Positions 42,790 through 51,937 of a stretch of 64,000 bases of DNA are shown here, piece by piece. The notes below the pieces were generated by a model. The model was not told the DNA's origin. It saw only the letters and a program-made list of their open reading frames with translations, and made no database searches. Positions within the stretch are counted from its first letter, which is position 1, and each line of letters opens with the position of its first letter. Made by a program: the position numbers and the translations under genes. This DNA comes from Haoranjiania flava (GTDB taxonomy: Bacteria > Bacteroidota > Bacteroidia > Chitinophagales > Chitinophagaceae). The DNA lies in assembly GCF_025631005.1 (NCBI RefSeq), contig NZ_JAOTPL010000018.1, positions 1 through 64,000 on the forward strand, read 5' to 3'.

Positions 42790-43767
42790 ATGAACCGCAT
42801 ACATCACCAGCCACAGGCAAAGCCGCTTATAAGCATTATTGTACCAGCTTATAATGTAGAAGCATATATAGATAAATGCCTTGCATCGCTGCACTCGCAA
42901 ACATTGCAGGATATAGAAGTTATTGTTATTAACGATGGATCTACAGACAACACAGGCGCTGTCTGCGAAGCATGGAAAGCTAAGGATAACAGGTTGCATA
43001 TAATTCACCAGGAAAATAAAGGTATTTCCGAAACACGCAATATTGGATTGGCAGCAAGCAAGGGGCATTTCATAGGTTTTGTTGACGGAGATGACTGGGT
43101 TGAACCGCAAATGTTCGAAAGACTGTACAATGCTGTGCAAAATTACAGCGCAGACATCGCCATGTGCGGAGCCATACTGGATGAGGCCGACAAGACTATT
43201 AAAATTCATGACCATGCACAAAAGGAACAACGCCTGGATGCCTGCACTGCGCTGATAAAATTGTTGTGGGATAAGTATGTAAGAAGCTACTGCTGGAATA
43301 AAATTTTCCGTGCCTCGCTCTTTAAAGACATCTTCTTTCCCCCCGGAAGAATTTTTGAAGATTACAGTACGGTCTATAAGCTTTTTGCCAAAGCCAATGC
43401 AGTGGTGCACACCGGCACAAACGACTATCACTACATTCAGCGGCCCGGCAGCATCCTTTCTTCCCTTAATCCTAAAAAAGAAGTAGACTTTTTTCTGGCC
43501 AACTACGAACGTTACGGCTTCATAGCTTCGTACAAAGGTTTTACAAGGATTCAACGCAAACTTTTACTGATCAAAACAATCAAGCGCATGCTGAGAACTA
43601 ACCTGAAGCTGAAAAACCTTTCCGGTGAAAATGAATTTCTGCAGGAAAAAGCATTCATGGATGCCCAGCTCCGGGATTTATTCCGCAAAGATTATAAAGC
43701 CGAAAACTATAAAAACTATAAGCTGCTGTTGAATATAAAACAGTATTTAGCCAGGTTTGGTTTGTAA
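42790..43767 (+). CDS. Family 2 glycosyltransferase
   Basis: The 325-residue GT-A enzyme has PLISIIVPAYNVEAYIDKCL, VIVINDGSTDNTG, KGISETRNIGL, the metal-binding GFVDGDDWVEP (DXD) and a C-terminal catalytic-base area (GRIFEDYSTVYKLFAK, Glu-Asp). Such processive or single-addition enzymes build surface glycans. ATG at 42790 is chosen; the upstream frame opens with TTG inside the GT11 end. It is the third gene of the cluster. Confidence 0.92.
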   Translation: MNRIHHQPQAKPLISIIVPAYNVEAYIDKCLASLHSQTLQDIEVIVINDGSTDNTGAVCEAWKAKDNRLHIIHQENKGISETRNIGLAASKGHFIGFVDGDDWVEPQMFERLYNAVQNYSADIAMCGAILDEADKTIKIHDHAQKEQRLDACTALIKLLWDKYVRSYCWNKIFRASLFKDIFFPPGRIFEDYSTVYKLFAKANAVVHTGTNDYHYIQRPGSILSSLNPKKEVDFFLANYERYGFIASYKGFTRIQRKLLLIKTIKRMLRTNLKLKNLSGENEFLQEKAFMDAQLRDLFRKDYKAENYKNYKLLLNIKQYLARFGL

Positions 43768-43777
43768 AAAATAAATC

Positions 43778-44545
43778 ATGAGCAAGGAACACGATAAAAA
43801 AATTTCAGTTGTTATAAACACCTACAATGCCGAAGAGTTTCTGGCACAGACTTTAGATTCTGTGCGCGGCTTTGATGAAATTGTTATATGCGATATGCAC
43901 AGCACAGACAGCACACTGCAAATAGCGGAGCAATATGGCTGTAAGATCGTATTTCACAGGAAAGAACCTATCGTAGAGCCGGCACGCAATTTTGCCATAC
44001 AGTCGGCTACGTATAATTGGATACTATTGTTGGATGCTGATGAAACCATTACCAAAGAAATGAAAACATACCTGCAGGACTTTATCAGCAGAGCACACAC
44101 CTATAAAGCCATCCGCATGGCACGGAGAAATTTTTTTATGGGCAGGTTCATGCACGGCAGTTATCCCGACAGGATCATTCGTTTCTTCAGAAAAGATGCC
44201 GTGCATTGGGGAGAGCATGTACATGCTATTCCTGAAATTGACGGCGACATCTACAACCTCACTACTACAGAACCAAAGCTGGCCATTAACCACCTGCCGC
44301 AGGAATCTGTGGAGACAATCATTGCCAAGCTGAACAGGTACAGTTCTGAATCTGTGATCCACAAACAAAAGAAATACAGCATATTTGCGCTCTTTACCAA
44401 ACCCTTCTTTCATTTTTTCAAACCCTATATTTTAAAAAAAGGTTTTCTGGATGGTAAAGCAGGGTTGATATTTGCTGCATTAAAATCACAAAACGCACTG
44501 ATGCAGGTTTTAAAAACCTGGGAAAAAGACAGTAAAACAAAATGA
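43778..44545 (+). CDS. Family 2 glycosyltransferase, WaaE/KdtX-like
   Basis: The 255-residue GT-A enzyme has ISVVINTYNAEEFLAQTLDSV, EIVICDMHSTDST, PARNFAIQSATYNWILLLDADETI (DXD as DADE) and FFMGRFMHGSYPDRIIRFFRKD. This is the pattern of WaaE-type LPS core beta-glucosyltransferases. It is the last gene of the cluster, with a bidirectional terminator behind it. Confidence 0.9.
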   Translation: MSKEHDKKISVVINTYNAEEFLAQTLDSVRGFDEIVICDMHSTDSTLQIAEQYGCKIVFHRKEPIVEPARNFAIQSATYNWILLLDADETITKEMKTYLQDFISRAHTYKAIRMARRNFFMGRFMHGSYPDRIIRFFRKDAVHWGEHVHAIPEIDGDIYNLTTTEPKLAINHLPQESVETIIAKLNRYSSESVIHKQKKYSIFALFTKPFFHFFKPYILKKGFLDGKAGLIFAALKSQNALMQVLKTWEKDSKTK

Positions 44546-44621
44546 TTCAGTAACCCTGAAGACGTTTTTGCCTGTTGGCTTGACAAATACACATCCATTC
44601 GCTATTACAGAATATACTTAT

Positions 44622-44665
44622 TAAAAAACGAGGGCAATTCTTTGCAGAAATGCCCTCATTAATTT
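44622..44665. terminator. Bidirectional terminator between glycosyltransferase cluster and metallopeptidase
   Basis: GAGGGCA at 44630-44636 pairs with TGCCCTC at 44651-44657. A-rich and T-rich flanks lie on both sides, so it can stop the plus-strand cluster and the minus-strand peptidase gene. Confidence 0.85.
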
Positions 44666-44676
44666 TACGGAAACAA

Positions 44677-45363
44677 TCAGCTTCTCCTGTTGTAAAGCAT
44701 GATGTAATAAAGCAAAGTAGCTATAGAACTGATAGCAGCCACCACATAAGTCCTGGCTGCCCATTTCAATGCGTCCTTGGCGCCTCTGTGTTCTTCAGGA
44801 TTGGTCATATTGGTTCTTTCCAGCCAGGCCAATGCCCGGTTACTGGCATTGTACTCAACCGGCAAGGTAACCAGAGAAAACAATGTGCTGAAAGCAAATA
44901 AAAGTATACCAATCAGAAATACCGTATTACCCAAAGCTGAACCAGCCATCAGCACCAGCCCTGCAATGATTACATAATTGGACAATTTCGTACTGATGTT
45001 TACAAGCGGCACCAACTGGCTTCTCAATTGCAGCATGCTGTAAGCAGTGGCGTGTTGTACCGCATGGCCGGTCTCGTGCGCCGCTACTGCTGCTGCGGCA
45101 ATGCTTCTGCCGGCGTATACTTCAGGGCTCAGGTTAATGGTTTTGTTAGCGGGATTATAATGGTCTGATAAATGTCCTTGTACCGAAACCACAGCTACAT
45201 CGTTTATACCATTATCGCGCAACATTTTTTCTGCTATTTCCTTCCCGCTTAAACCGGATGAAACGGGTATCTGGCTGTATTTTTTGAACTTGGCATTGAG
45301 CGTTCCGCTTACAATAGATCCAACGATCATCATTACAACCGCGATTAAAATATATCCTGTCAT
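44677..45363 (-). CDS. Membrane zinc metallopeptidase (YugP family)
   Basis: The 228-residue protein has a first membrane segment (about 1-20), the HEXXH site HETGHAVQHATAYSML, an ASNRALAWLER loop with the third ligand region and two or three C-terminal helices. YugP-type peptidases (DUF/PF04298) are inner-membrane zinc proteins of unknown substrate. The upstream divergent region carries two inverted repeats. A single-gene unit. Confidence 0.9.
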   Translation of the reverse strand: MTGYILIAVVMMIVGSIVSGTLNAKFKKYSQIPVSSGLSGKEIAEKMLRDNGINDVAVVSVQGHLSDHYNPANKTINLSPEVYAGRSIAAAAVAAHETGHAVQHATAYSMLQLRSQLVPLVNISTKLSNYVIIAGLVLMAGSALGNTVFLIGILLFAFSTLFSLVTLPVEYNASNRALAWLERTNMTNPEEHRGAKDALKWAARTYVVAAISSIATLLYYIMLYNRRS

Positions 45364-45431
45364 AGTTGTTTGTTTTATTAGGTATGTTCAATTTTCTTGC
45401 CAAGCTGGTGTGGCACGTTGCCTGTACCTTA

Positions 45432-45491
45432 ATGTCAGCCTGCAGCGCAAAAGCCTGACATAAATGCATATACACAAGGCATTTTGTATAT
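45432..45491. promoter_or_regulatory. Two inverted repeats in the divergent region
   Basis: ATGTCAG at 45432-45438 pairs with CTGACAT at 45455-45461, and ATATACA at 45468-45474 pairs with TGTATAT at 45485-45491. They lie between the metallopeptidase start (45363) and the barrel-protein start (45595). They could be operators or just transcript hairpins. A TAGATTTG -7 box at 45569-45576 serves the barrel gene. Confidence 0.4.
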
Positions 45492-45594
45492 AGCCTTAGA
45501 GATCATACCTTTCACCTAATTAAATCACCTATTAACCGATTATTATCGAAAGCTACAAACACACCCGTTAGATTTGTATAAAATGTATATTTTC

Positions 45595-48363
45595 ATGAAA
45601 TTGAAGGTTTTCATAGTAATACTTTTTTTATTGCCTGTTTATGTTTTCGCGCAGCACACTTCCAACGTTGCAGGCATTGTGGCTGACTCTGCCGGCATTC
45701 CGCTGGAGCATGCTTCCATCAGTATCCTGCAATTGAAAGACTCAACTGTTGCGCACCGTGCTTTATCCGATGCAACGGGCTTTTACGCATTCACATCTGT
45801 TATGCCCGGAAATTACCGCATACAATTTTCTTATGAAGGCTACCAAAATACAACGAGATTGTTTTCACTTACAGACAGTACAGAAAACTTTATTATCGAT
45901 ACAATTAAAATGTACACTACCGCCAGCGAACTAAATGAAGTAGTTGTAGTGTCTACTGCAAAGCCTATCACTATCCGGGGAGATACCACTGAGTTTAATG
46001 TATCGCAGATTGGAGTAAAGCCCAATGCAACCGCAGAAGATGTACTTAAAAAACTTGCCGGCATTGAGGTAGAGAAAGACGGCAGCATTAAAGCGCAGGG
46101 CGAAAGAGTGCGCAGGGTGTATGTAGATGGCAAACGTTTCTTCGGTGATGATCCCAAGATGGCCACCCAGAACCTTCCCTCTGACGTTATAGAAAAAGTA
46201 CAGATCATTGATGCAAGCAGCGACCAGGCGGAGTTTTCCGGATTTGATGATGGCAACCGGGTCAGGACCATCAATATCGTCACCAAACAGGAAGTGAAAA
46301 ATGGCGGCTACTTTGGTAAGGGTACAGCAGCTATCGGCACGCGCGGCCTGCATGCCTTGGGAGGAAATATTTACCGCTTCCGGGGAGATGAACAGATCTC
46401 AGTATTAGGGCAGTGGAACAACAATAACCAGCAAATGTTCAGCCTGCCATCAGATATGGGCGGCGGCAGGCGCGGCTTCCAGGGCAACAACAACACCGGC
46501 CAGACCCGGGCGATTGCAGGAGGCATGAATTATCGCAATACTTTCGGCAAAACACAACTTTACGGAAATTATTTTTACAACAATACCGATCTGGACATTC
46601 AGCAGGACAGGCTGCGCCAGAACTTATTGCAGGGAGATACGGTTCAGAATAATTTTTCTGATTCCTACTCTAACCGCAAAAGAGAAAACCACAACTTTAA
46701 TTTCAATATTGAAACGCAATTTGATTCACTCAACTCTTTGATTGTACGCCCGAGATTTTCTTACCAGCAAGCTGAAAACACATCCATCTCGTCCAGTGAG
46801 ATCTGGCGTGCAGTACTTGCAGATTCTACCGGCATCAGCCGAAGCAACCGCACCAATACCAGCAACAATGATGGCATAGACGGCGGGCTTGAGCTCACAT
46901 ACAGGCACCGGTTTGCCAAAGCCGGAAGAACCTTATCGCTCAATACCCATGTTTCGGCCGGAAGGAACCAGGGCTACGGGGAAAGCCTGAATAATGTTTT
47001 TACTTACAGCAACAACAGGAACAGAACCACGAATCAGCATTATACATCCGGCTCGGAAAATAATGCCATCAATGCAACACTTTCTTACACAGATGCAATA
47101 GCAAAAAATCACCAGCTGGAATTAAATTTCAACTATTCATACAGCACGAACAACTCGGAAAGGATTACCTATAACTTTGACAGCACCACCATGGATTATA
47201 CAGATGTGGACTCAACACTTACCAACAAATATGAGAATACGTATGCTTCGCAAAGAGCCACTTTAAATTACCGCTATTTCAGGGGAAAGATAAACCTTAC
47301 TGCCGGCAGCGGTGTGCAATTCGGCCAGCGTGAAAGCAACAACATCAGTAAAGATCTGCATCTTAAACAGGATTACATTAATTTGTTCCCCACTGCAAAT
47401 CTTTCTTACCGCATTTCAACTACCAAAAACCTGCGCTTGAGCTACAGCGGCAGAACAAGCCAGCCGAGCATTTCGCAGCTGCAGCCCGTGCTTGACAACT
47501 CAGATCAATTGTACATAATAGATGGCAACCCTGACCTGCGCCAGTCTTTCAATAATAATTTCAATATAAGGTATACTTCATTCGACAGGGAAAAAAGCAT
47601 CAATATGTTTATTTTGCTCAGCGGTTCTGTTACCAGCAATGCCATTGTGAATTCTGTAACCCAGTTGAGTAATGGCGGCCAATACGTGCAACCTGTGAAC
47701 ATGAATGGCGTATATACACTCAACGGATTCTTCAACTATGGGTTTCCCGTTAAAAAGCCCAAGTCCAATGTGAACCTTTCAACAGAATTATCCAACGGCA
47801 GAACCGTAAGCCTGGTAGACGGCAGGAAGAACTTTACTACCACAACCACCATAGGCCAGCGGGTGCGCTGGAATACTAACCTGAAGGAGACATTTGATAT
47901 AAACTTTGCCACTAAACCGATGTATAATTTTGCAAAATACACGGTAAATAAAAAACTCGACGGCAACTATTATTCACAATCTATTTCCCTGGATGCCACA
48001 TGGTATACCAAATCCGGCTGGATTACTTCTGTTGACTTTGACTATACTTTTTTCAGAGGATTGAGCGAAGGATTTAACACAAGCATCCCGTTGCTGCAGG
48101 CAAGTGTGGCAAAACAATTGTTTAAAAATAAAGCCGGCGAACTGCGGCTTACCGTGTTTGATGTTTTAAATCAAAATAAATCCATCATCAATACGCGCAC
48201 TGATAACTATATTCAGCAGACAAGAAGCAACGTATTGCAACGATACGCTATGCTGTCATTTACCTACAATGTAAGGAATTTTGCCGGACGCAGTTCAGGC
48301 TCAGAGCAGAGACAGCGCGGGGAGTTCAGAAACAGGGGTCCACGCGGCGGCGGCAGAGGATAA
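45595..48363 (+). CDS. TonB-dependent-receptor-like outer-membrane barrel protein
   Basis: The protein of about 922 residues has a signal peptide (MKLKVFIVILFLLPVYVFAQ), a CarboxypepD_reg/Ig-like domain (about 22-105: GIVADSAGIPLEHASISI, RIQFSYEGYQ), a plug-like domain (ATAEDVLKKLAGIEVEKDGSIKAQG) and a large barrel of repeated beta strands to the end, rich in Asn, Thr and Tyr. It matches the outer-membrane family of Bacteroidota with a plug but no clear TonB box. The tail is Arg/Gly-rich (GRSSGSEQRQRG). The ATG at 45595 fits the signal peptide; ATG at 45583 is also in frame. Substrate unknown; no SusD partner adjacent. Confidence 0.9.
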   Translation: MKLKVFIVILFLLPVYVFAQHTSNVAGIVADSAGIPLEHASISILQLKDSTVAHRALSDATGFYAFTSVMPGNYRIQFSYEGYQNTTRLFSLTDSTENFIIDTIKMYTTASELNEVVVVSTAKPITIRGDTTEFNVSQIGVKPNATAEDVLKKLAGIEVEKDGSIKAQGERVRRVYVDGKRFFGDDPKMATQNLPSDVIEKVQIIDASSDQAEFSGFDDGNRVRTINIVTKQEVKNGGYFGKGTAAIGTRGLHALGGNIYRFRGDEQISVLGQWNNNNQQMFSLPSDMGGGRRGFQGNNNTGQTRAIAGGMNYRNTFGKTQLYGNYFYNNTDLDIQQDRLRQNLLQGDTVQNNFSDSYSNRKRENHNFNFNIETQFDSLNSLIVRPRFSYQQAENTSISSSEIWRAVLADSTGISRSNRTNTSNNDGIDGGLELTYRHRFAKAGRTLSLNTHVSAGRNQGYGESLNNVFTYSNNRNRTTNQHYTSGSENNAINATLSYTDAIAKNHQLELNFNYSYSTNNSERITYNFDSTTMDYTDVDSTLTNKYENTYASQRATLNYRYFRGKINLTAGSGVQFGQRESNNISKDLHLKQDYINLFPTANLSYRISTTKNLRLSYSGRTSQPSISQLQPVLDNSDQLYIIDGNPDLRQSFNNNFNIRYTSFDREKSINMFILLSGSVTSNAIVNSVTQLSNGGQYVQPVNMNGVYTLNGFFNYGFPVKKPKSNVNLSTELSNGRTVSLVDGRKNFTTTTTIGQRVRWNTNLKETFDINFATKPMYNFAKYTVNKKLDGNYYSQSISLDATWYTKSGWITSVDFDYTFFRGLSEGFNTSIPLLQASVAKQLFKNKAGELRLTVFDVLNQNKSIINTRTDNYIQQTRSNVLQRYAMLSFTYNVRNFAGRSSGSEQRQRGEFRNRGPRGGGRG

Positions 48364-48627
48364 GCCGGGATGATGTATTAAGGTACTCAAATATTTTTTG
48401 AGCAACTCTGTGCACCTGATGTTTTCAGTTTTAAACTTCAACAGATGTAAAGCTTCACAAAAGAAAATTTCATGCCTTGGTGTCTTTATGACGAGTATAA
48501 CGCACCTTGTGAAACCTTTGTGCCGCTTTATGTTTCAGGCTTCTTGTTTAAGCACAATGTACACCAAGAATACATTAAGCTCACAAAGAGAACCTTTTGT
48601 CTTCTTGTCTTTGCAGCAACGCATTCC
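48364..48627. repeat. Non-coding stretch with degenerate CTTGGTGTCTTTGTG-type words
   Basis: The 264 bases between the barrel gene and yigZ contain decayed copies of words such as CTTGGTGTCTTTATGA, CACCTTGTGAAACCTTTGTG, ACCAAGAATACATT and CTTCTTGTCTTTG. Similar words occur at 25735-25790. Such strings are common in Bacteroidota intergenic DNA and are probably old dispersed repeats. I see no gene here. Confidence 0.45.
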
Positions 48628-49242
48628 CTAATTTTTCAGCTTAAACTCCACCCCTCTCAGCGATTGAAAAATCTGCGCTGCTTCGGTGATTTTTGCAGCG
48701 GGCAACCTGCACTCAATGGTACAAAACAACTGCATATCCTGTGCAACAATTTCTGCTTCAAAATGCTTCAGCCAGCGCATCACATCATTCATCTGGGTAT
48801 AATCAAAAGTAATGGAAGCAGGCGTCATCACCATCTTGCGCATTGTAGGCGTGAGCTGCAAAGCCAGTGAAGTTGCCGTTTTATAAGCATTGATAAGGCC
48901 AGGCACGCCCAGCAGTGTACCTCCAAAATAGCGCACTACAACTACCAGCACATCTGTAAGCGCTTTGCTGTCTATCTGTCCTAAGATAGGGCGGCCCGCG
49001 GTTCCGGATGGTTCACCGTCATCGCTGGCGCGAAAATTATTGCCGTCAATACCCAGCCTGTAGGCAAAGCAATGATGCACAGCCTTTGGATGTTCGGCTT
49101 TCAGTAGTTGCAGCTTTTCTTTAAAATCCTCAACTGAACTAATGGGGTAAGCATAGGCCAGGAATTTACTACCGCGGTCTTTGTACTCCGCAACCGAAGG
49201 CGACTGAATCGTTTGAAAATATTGCTGCTCTGTATCGCTCAT
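48628..49242 (-). CDS. YigZ/IMPACT family protein
   Basis: The 204-residue protein has the UPF0029/IMPACT core: DRGSKFLAYAYPISSVEDFKEKL, AVHHCFAYRLG, DDGEPSGTAGRPIL and VVRYFGGTLLGVPGLINAY, with a C-terminal domain (about 135-204) of UPF0029 type. YigZ-like proteins bind ribosome-related partners; exact role unknown. It starts two bases after the stop of ribD, so both form one operon. Confidence 0.92.
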   Translation of the reverse strand: MSDTEQQYFQTIQSPSVAEYKDRGSKFLAYAYPISSVEDFKEKLQLLKAEHPKAVHHCFAYRLGIDGNNFRASDDGEPSGTAGRPILGQIDSKALTDVLVVVVRYFGGTLLGVPGLINAYKTATSLALQLTPTMRKMVMTPASITFDYTQMNDVMRWLKHFEAEIVAQDMQLFCTIECRLPAAKITEAAQIFQSLRGVEFKLKN

Positions 49243-49244
49243 AA

Positions 49245-50279
49245 CTATGCTTTTTTATAATAGTCTATCCTGTCTGAAAAGATCTCTTCAGAACGTAATA
49301 ATACCGCTTCTTTCAGCGCGGGCGCTTTGATGCCTGCAAATGCCTGCAAAGCAGTATTGGTGATCAAGCGGCACTCATCCCAATAACCTGCATGAATGAA
49401 CGACTGTAAAAATTTGGCACCGCCTTCAATGATGATGCTTTGAATTTTTTTCTCAAAGCAATAAGTCAGTATGCGCTCTTCCACATCTTTCTCAAAAAAT
49501 ATTTTAGCATAATCTGTTTTTGCATCACTCAGGTTTTTTGTTGCGTTGAAGATAACGGTAGCTGTTTCATTATTCAATAAATTTGCCTGTTGTTTTAGGC
49601 TCAGGTGCCTGTCAACAAACATTCTCAGCGGATTTTTTCCAAAATAATACCTGTTGGTCAGTGATGGATCGTCTATTAAAGCAGTGTTAGTGCCTACAAT
49701 AATGGCTGCCTCTTCGCTGCGCCATTTATGTGTAAGCCTGTTTGTGATGTCATTGGTAATAAACAATCTTTTGCTGTCGCTGCCGATGAATCCGTCCATC
49801 GACTGCGCCCATTTTAAAATAATGTAAGGCCGGCGTTTCTCATGAAAAGTAAAGAATCTTTTATTCAGCTCTCTGCATGCTTCTTCGCACAGGCCCGTGA
49901 ACACTTCAATGCCGGCATCGCGCAACTTTCTTATACCTGCACCGTTTACTTGGGCAAAACTATCGCTGCAGCCTATAACTACTTTTTTTATGCCTTGTTT
50001 TATAATGAGGTCGGCACAAGGCGGAGTTTTGCCGTAGTGTGCACAGGGTTCCAGGGATACATACATAGTGGACGATGCAATATAATTCCTATCCTCTTCT
50101 TTTACGCTGCTGATGCAGTTCACCTCTGCATGTGCTTCTCCGTAGCGCCGGTGGTAACCCTCGCCTATTACCCTGCCATTATACACCAAAACCGCGCCTA
50201 CCATGGGGTTGGGCGCTACTGCACCGGCACCCAGCAAGGCGAGGTCAATACATCTGTTTATAAAAAACGCATCATTCAT
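49245..50279 (-). CDS. ribD: Bifunctional riboflavin biosynthesis deaminase/reductase RibD
   Basis: The 344-residue enzyme has the zinc deaminase domain (1-145; HAEVNCI, EPCAHYGKTPPCADLI) and a C-terminal NADPH-dependent reductase domain (about 150-344; RPYIILKWAQSMDGFIG, VGTNTALIDDPSLTNR, IIEGGAKFLQSFI). It performs steps two and three of riboflavin synthesis. The ATG at 50279 is chosen over TTG two codons upstream. ribF lies in this window about 10 kb away. Confidence 0.95.
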   Translation of the reverse strand: MNDAFFINRCIDLALLGAGAVAPNPMVGAVLVYNGRVIGEGYHRRYGEAHAEVNCISSVKEEDRNYIASSTMYVSLEPCAHYGKTPPCADLIIKQGIKKVVIGCSDSFAQVNGAGIRKLRDAGIEVFTGLCEEACRELNKRFFTFHEKRRPYIILKWAQSMDGFIGSDSKRLFITNDITNRLTHKWRSEEAAIIVGTNTALIDDPSLTNRYYFGKNPLRMFVDRHLSLKQQANLLNNETATVIFNATKNLSDAKTDYAKIFFEKDVEERILTYCFEKKIQSIIIEGGAKFLQSFIHAGYWDECRLITNTALQAFAGIKAPALKEAVLLRSEEIFSDRIDYYKKA

Positions 50280-50352
50280 TCGCAATAAAAATAGCCTTTA
50301 ATTAGAAAAATATAAAAAGAATTTTTGCATCATAATTTTTGTATTTTGCAAT

Positions 50353-51213
50353 ATGACTTTTGAAGAAGCCGGGCAAGCAGCCAAAGAAAATCTCTATAGC
50401 ATTTACGAAGAAAATGAAGCCGGCAATATTGCTGAACTTCTGTTAGCACATGTCACACAACTTAATCGTGCAGCCCGCTTGCGACAAAAGGACAGCATGC
50501 TGACTAGTGCACAACAAGAGCTTTTTACAAACTGCCTCAACAGGCTGCTGCTTTATGAACCGGTACAGTATGTACTGCAAGAAGCATGGTTTTGCGGACA
50601 CAGGTTTTTAGTGAACAGCCATGTGCTGATACCCAGGCCTGAAACGGAGGAGTTAGCCTATTGGATAAAAACTTCTGCCAAACCCGGTGCACGTATCCTG
50701 GACATTGGCACAGGAAGCGGGTGCATAGCCATTGCACTGAAAAAATACTTACCGGACGCAGATGTGAGCGCAATTGATATTTCCCCGGAAGCCCTGGAAG
50801 TGGCTCAGACAAATGCAGAAGATCTAAAAACTGAAATACATTTTAAGCTTACAGATATACTTGATAGCAACCAGTGGGACTTCAGTAATGAGAATTTCGA
50901 TATTATTGTGAGCAACCCGCCCTACATCAAAGAAACAGAGAAGCAACAGATGAGAGACAATGTATTGCTTTTTGAACCTTTTACTGCGCTTTTTGTACAA
51001 GATAAGGACCCGCTTATCTTTTACCGGCACATTATCTTATTCTCTAAAAAATATTTAAAGTTGCATGGCCGGTTGTATTTCGAAATAAACGAAGCTTTGG
51101 GAAAAGAAGTCGTAGCATTGCTTATGAAAGAAGGTTTCGAAGAAATAGTTTTAAAAAAAGACATGCAGGGAAAAGACCGTATGGTAAGCGCTGGCCTTAA
51201 AAGCAATTATTAA
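50353..51213 (+). CDS. prmC: Peptide chain release factor N5-glutamine methyltransferase
   Basis: The 286-residue SAM-dependent enzyme methylates the GGQ glutamine of release factors. Seen: an N-terminal helical domain (1-85), the SAM motif LDIGTGSGCIAIAL, DVSAIDISPEALEVA and the catalytic NPPYIKE. It diverges from the ribD/yigZ operon (74-base gap). msrA follows 58 bases after its stop, preceded by a short AT-rich leader. Confidence 0.95.
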   Translation: MTFEEAGQAAKENLYSIYEENEAGNIAELLLAHVTQLNRAARLRQKDSMLTSAQQELFTNCLNRLLLYEPVQYVLQEAWFCGHRFLVNSHVLIPRPETEELAYWIKTSAKPGARILDIGTGSGCIAIALKKYLPDADVSAIDISPEALEVAQTNAEDLKTEIHFKLTDILDSNQWDFSNENFDIIVSNPPYIKETEKQQMRDNVLLFEPFTALFVQDKDPLIFYRHIILFSKKYLKLHGRLYFEINEALGKEVVALLMKEGFEEIVLKKDMQGKDRMVSAGLKSNY

Positions 51214-51271
51214 GTTTTTATTTACACTATTTTCCATATTTTTAAAAAAACCAAACAACGCAACTTTTAAA

Positions 51272-51937
51272 ATGTTTAACCAGATCATTCCATTAAAATA
51301 TGCAGCGCCTTTGTATCTGTTATCGGTGTTGTTGTTTGGGTGTGTTGAACAAAAAAAACATAGTTCTATGAGTGAAAATATTGCCAATGGAGATGTGGCT
51401 TTCACAGACACTGCCACTTTCGGCACCGGCTGTTTCTGGTGCACAGAAGCCCTATTTGAAAGGCTCGAAGGCGTTACCAATGTGGTAAGCGGCTATGCGG
51501 GCAGCAAAGTCCCAAACCCAAGCTATGAAGAGGTGACCTCAGGTACTACCGGCGCTGCGGAAGTATGCCAGATAACTTTTGATCCCAACGTGATCAGCTA
51601 CCAGGACCTGCTGAAAGTTTTCTGGGAAGTACATGACCCTACTACTTTGAACCGGCAGGGAAATGATGTAGGCCCGCAATACAGGAGCGTAATATTTTTT
51701 CACGATAAAGAACAGGAAGCACTGGCAAAAGAATTTAAAAGACGCCTCAACGAAAGCGGCGCATGGGATAAACCGGTTGTGACAGCTATAGAACCTCTCA
51801 GCAATTTTTATGCGGCTGAAAACTACCACCAGGATTATTATATCAACAATATACGTCAGCCGTATTGCCAGTACGTGATAAAGCCTAAGATGGAAAAATT
51901 CGAGCGTGTGTTTAAAGATAAACTAAAAGCAGATTAA
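51272..51937 (+). CDS. msrA: Peptide-methionine (S)-S-oxide reductase
   Basis: The 221-residue enzyme reduces oxidised methionine. The catalytic Cys is in TGCFWCTEALFERLEGV, with GYAGSKVPNPSYEEVTSGTTGAAEV and the C-terminal YCQYVI region. The start adds a hydrophobic segment with Cys (LLSVLLFGC, about 14-24), a likely lipoprotein signal, which would place the enzyme at the periplasmic side; a start at Met33 without it is also possible. It shares four bases (stop codons) with the convergent mlaF-like gene. Confidence 0.93.
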   Translation: MFNQIIPLKYAAPLYLLSVLLFGCVEQKKHSSMSENIANGDVAFTDTATFGTGCFWCTEALFERLEGVTNVVSGYAGSKVPNPSYEEVTSGTTGAAEVCQITFDPNVISYQDLLKVFWEVHDPTTLNRQGNDVGPQYRSVIFFHDKEQEALAKEFKRRLNESGAWDKPVVTAIEPLSNFYAAENYHQDYYINNIRQPYCQYVIKPKMEKFERVFKDKLKAD

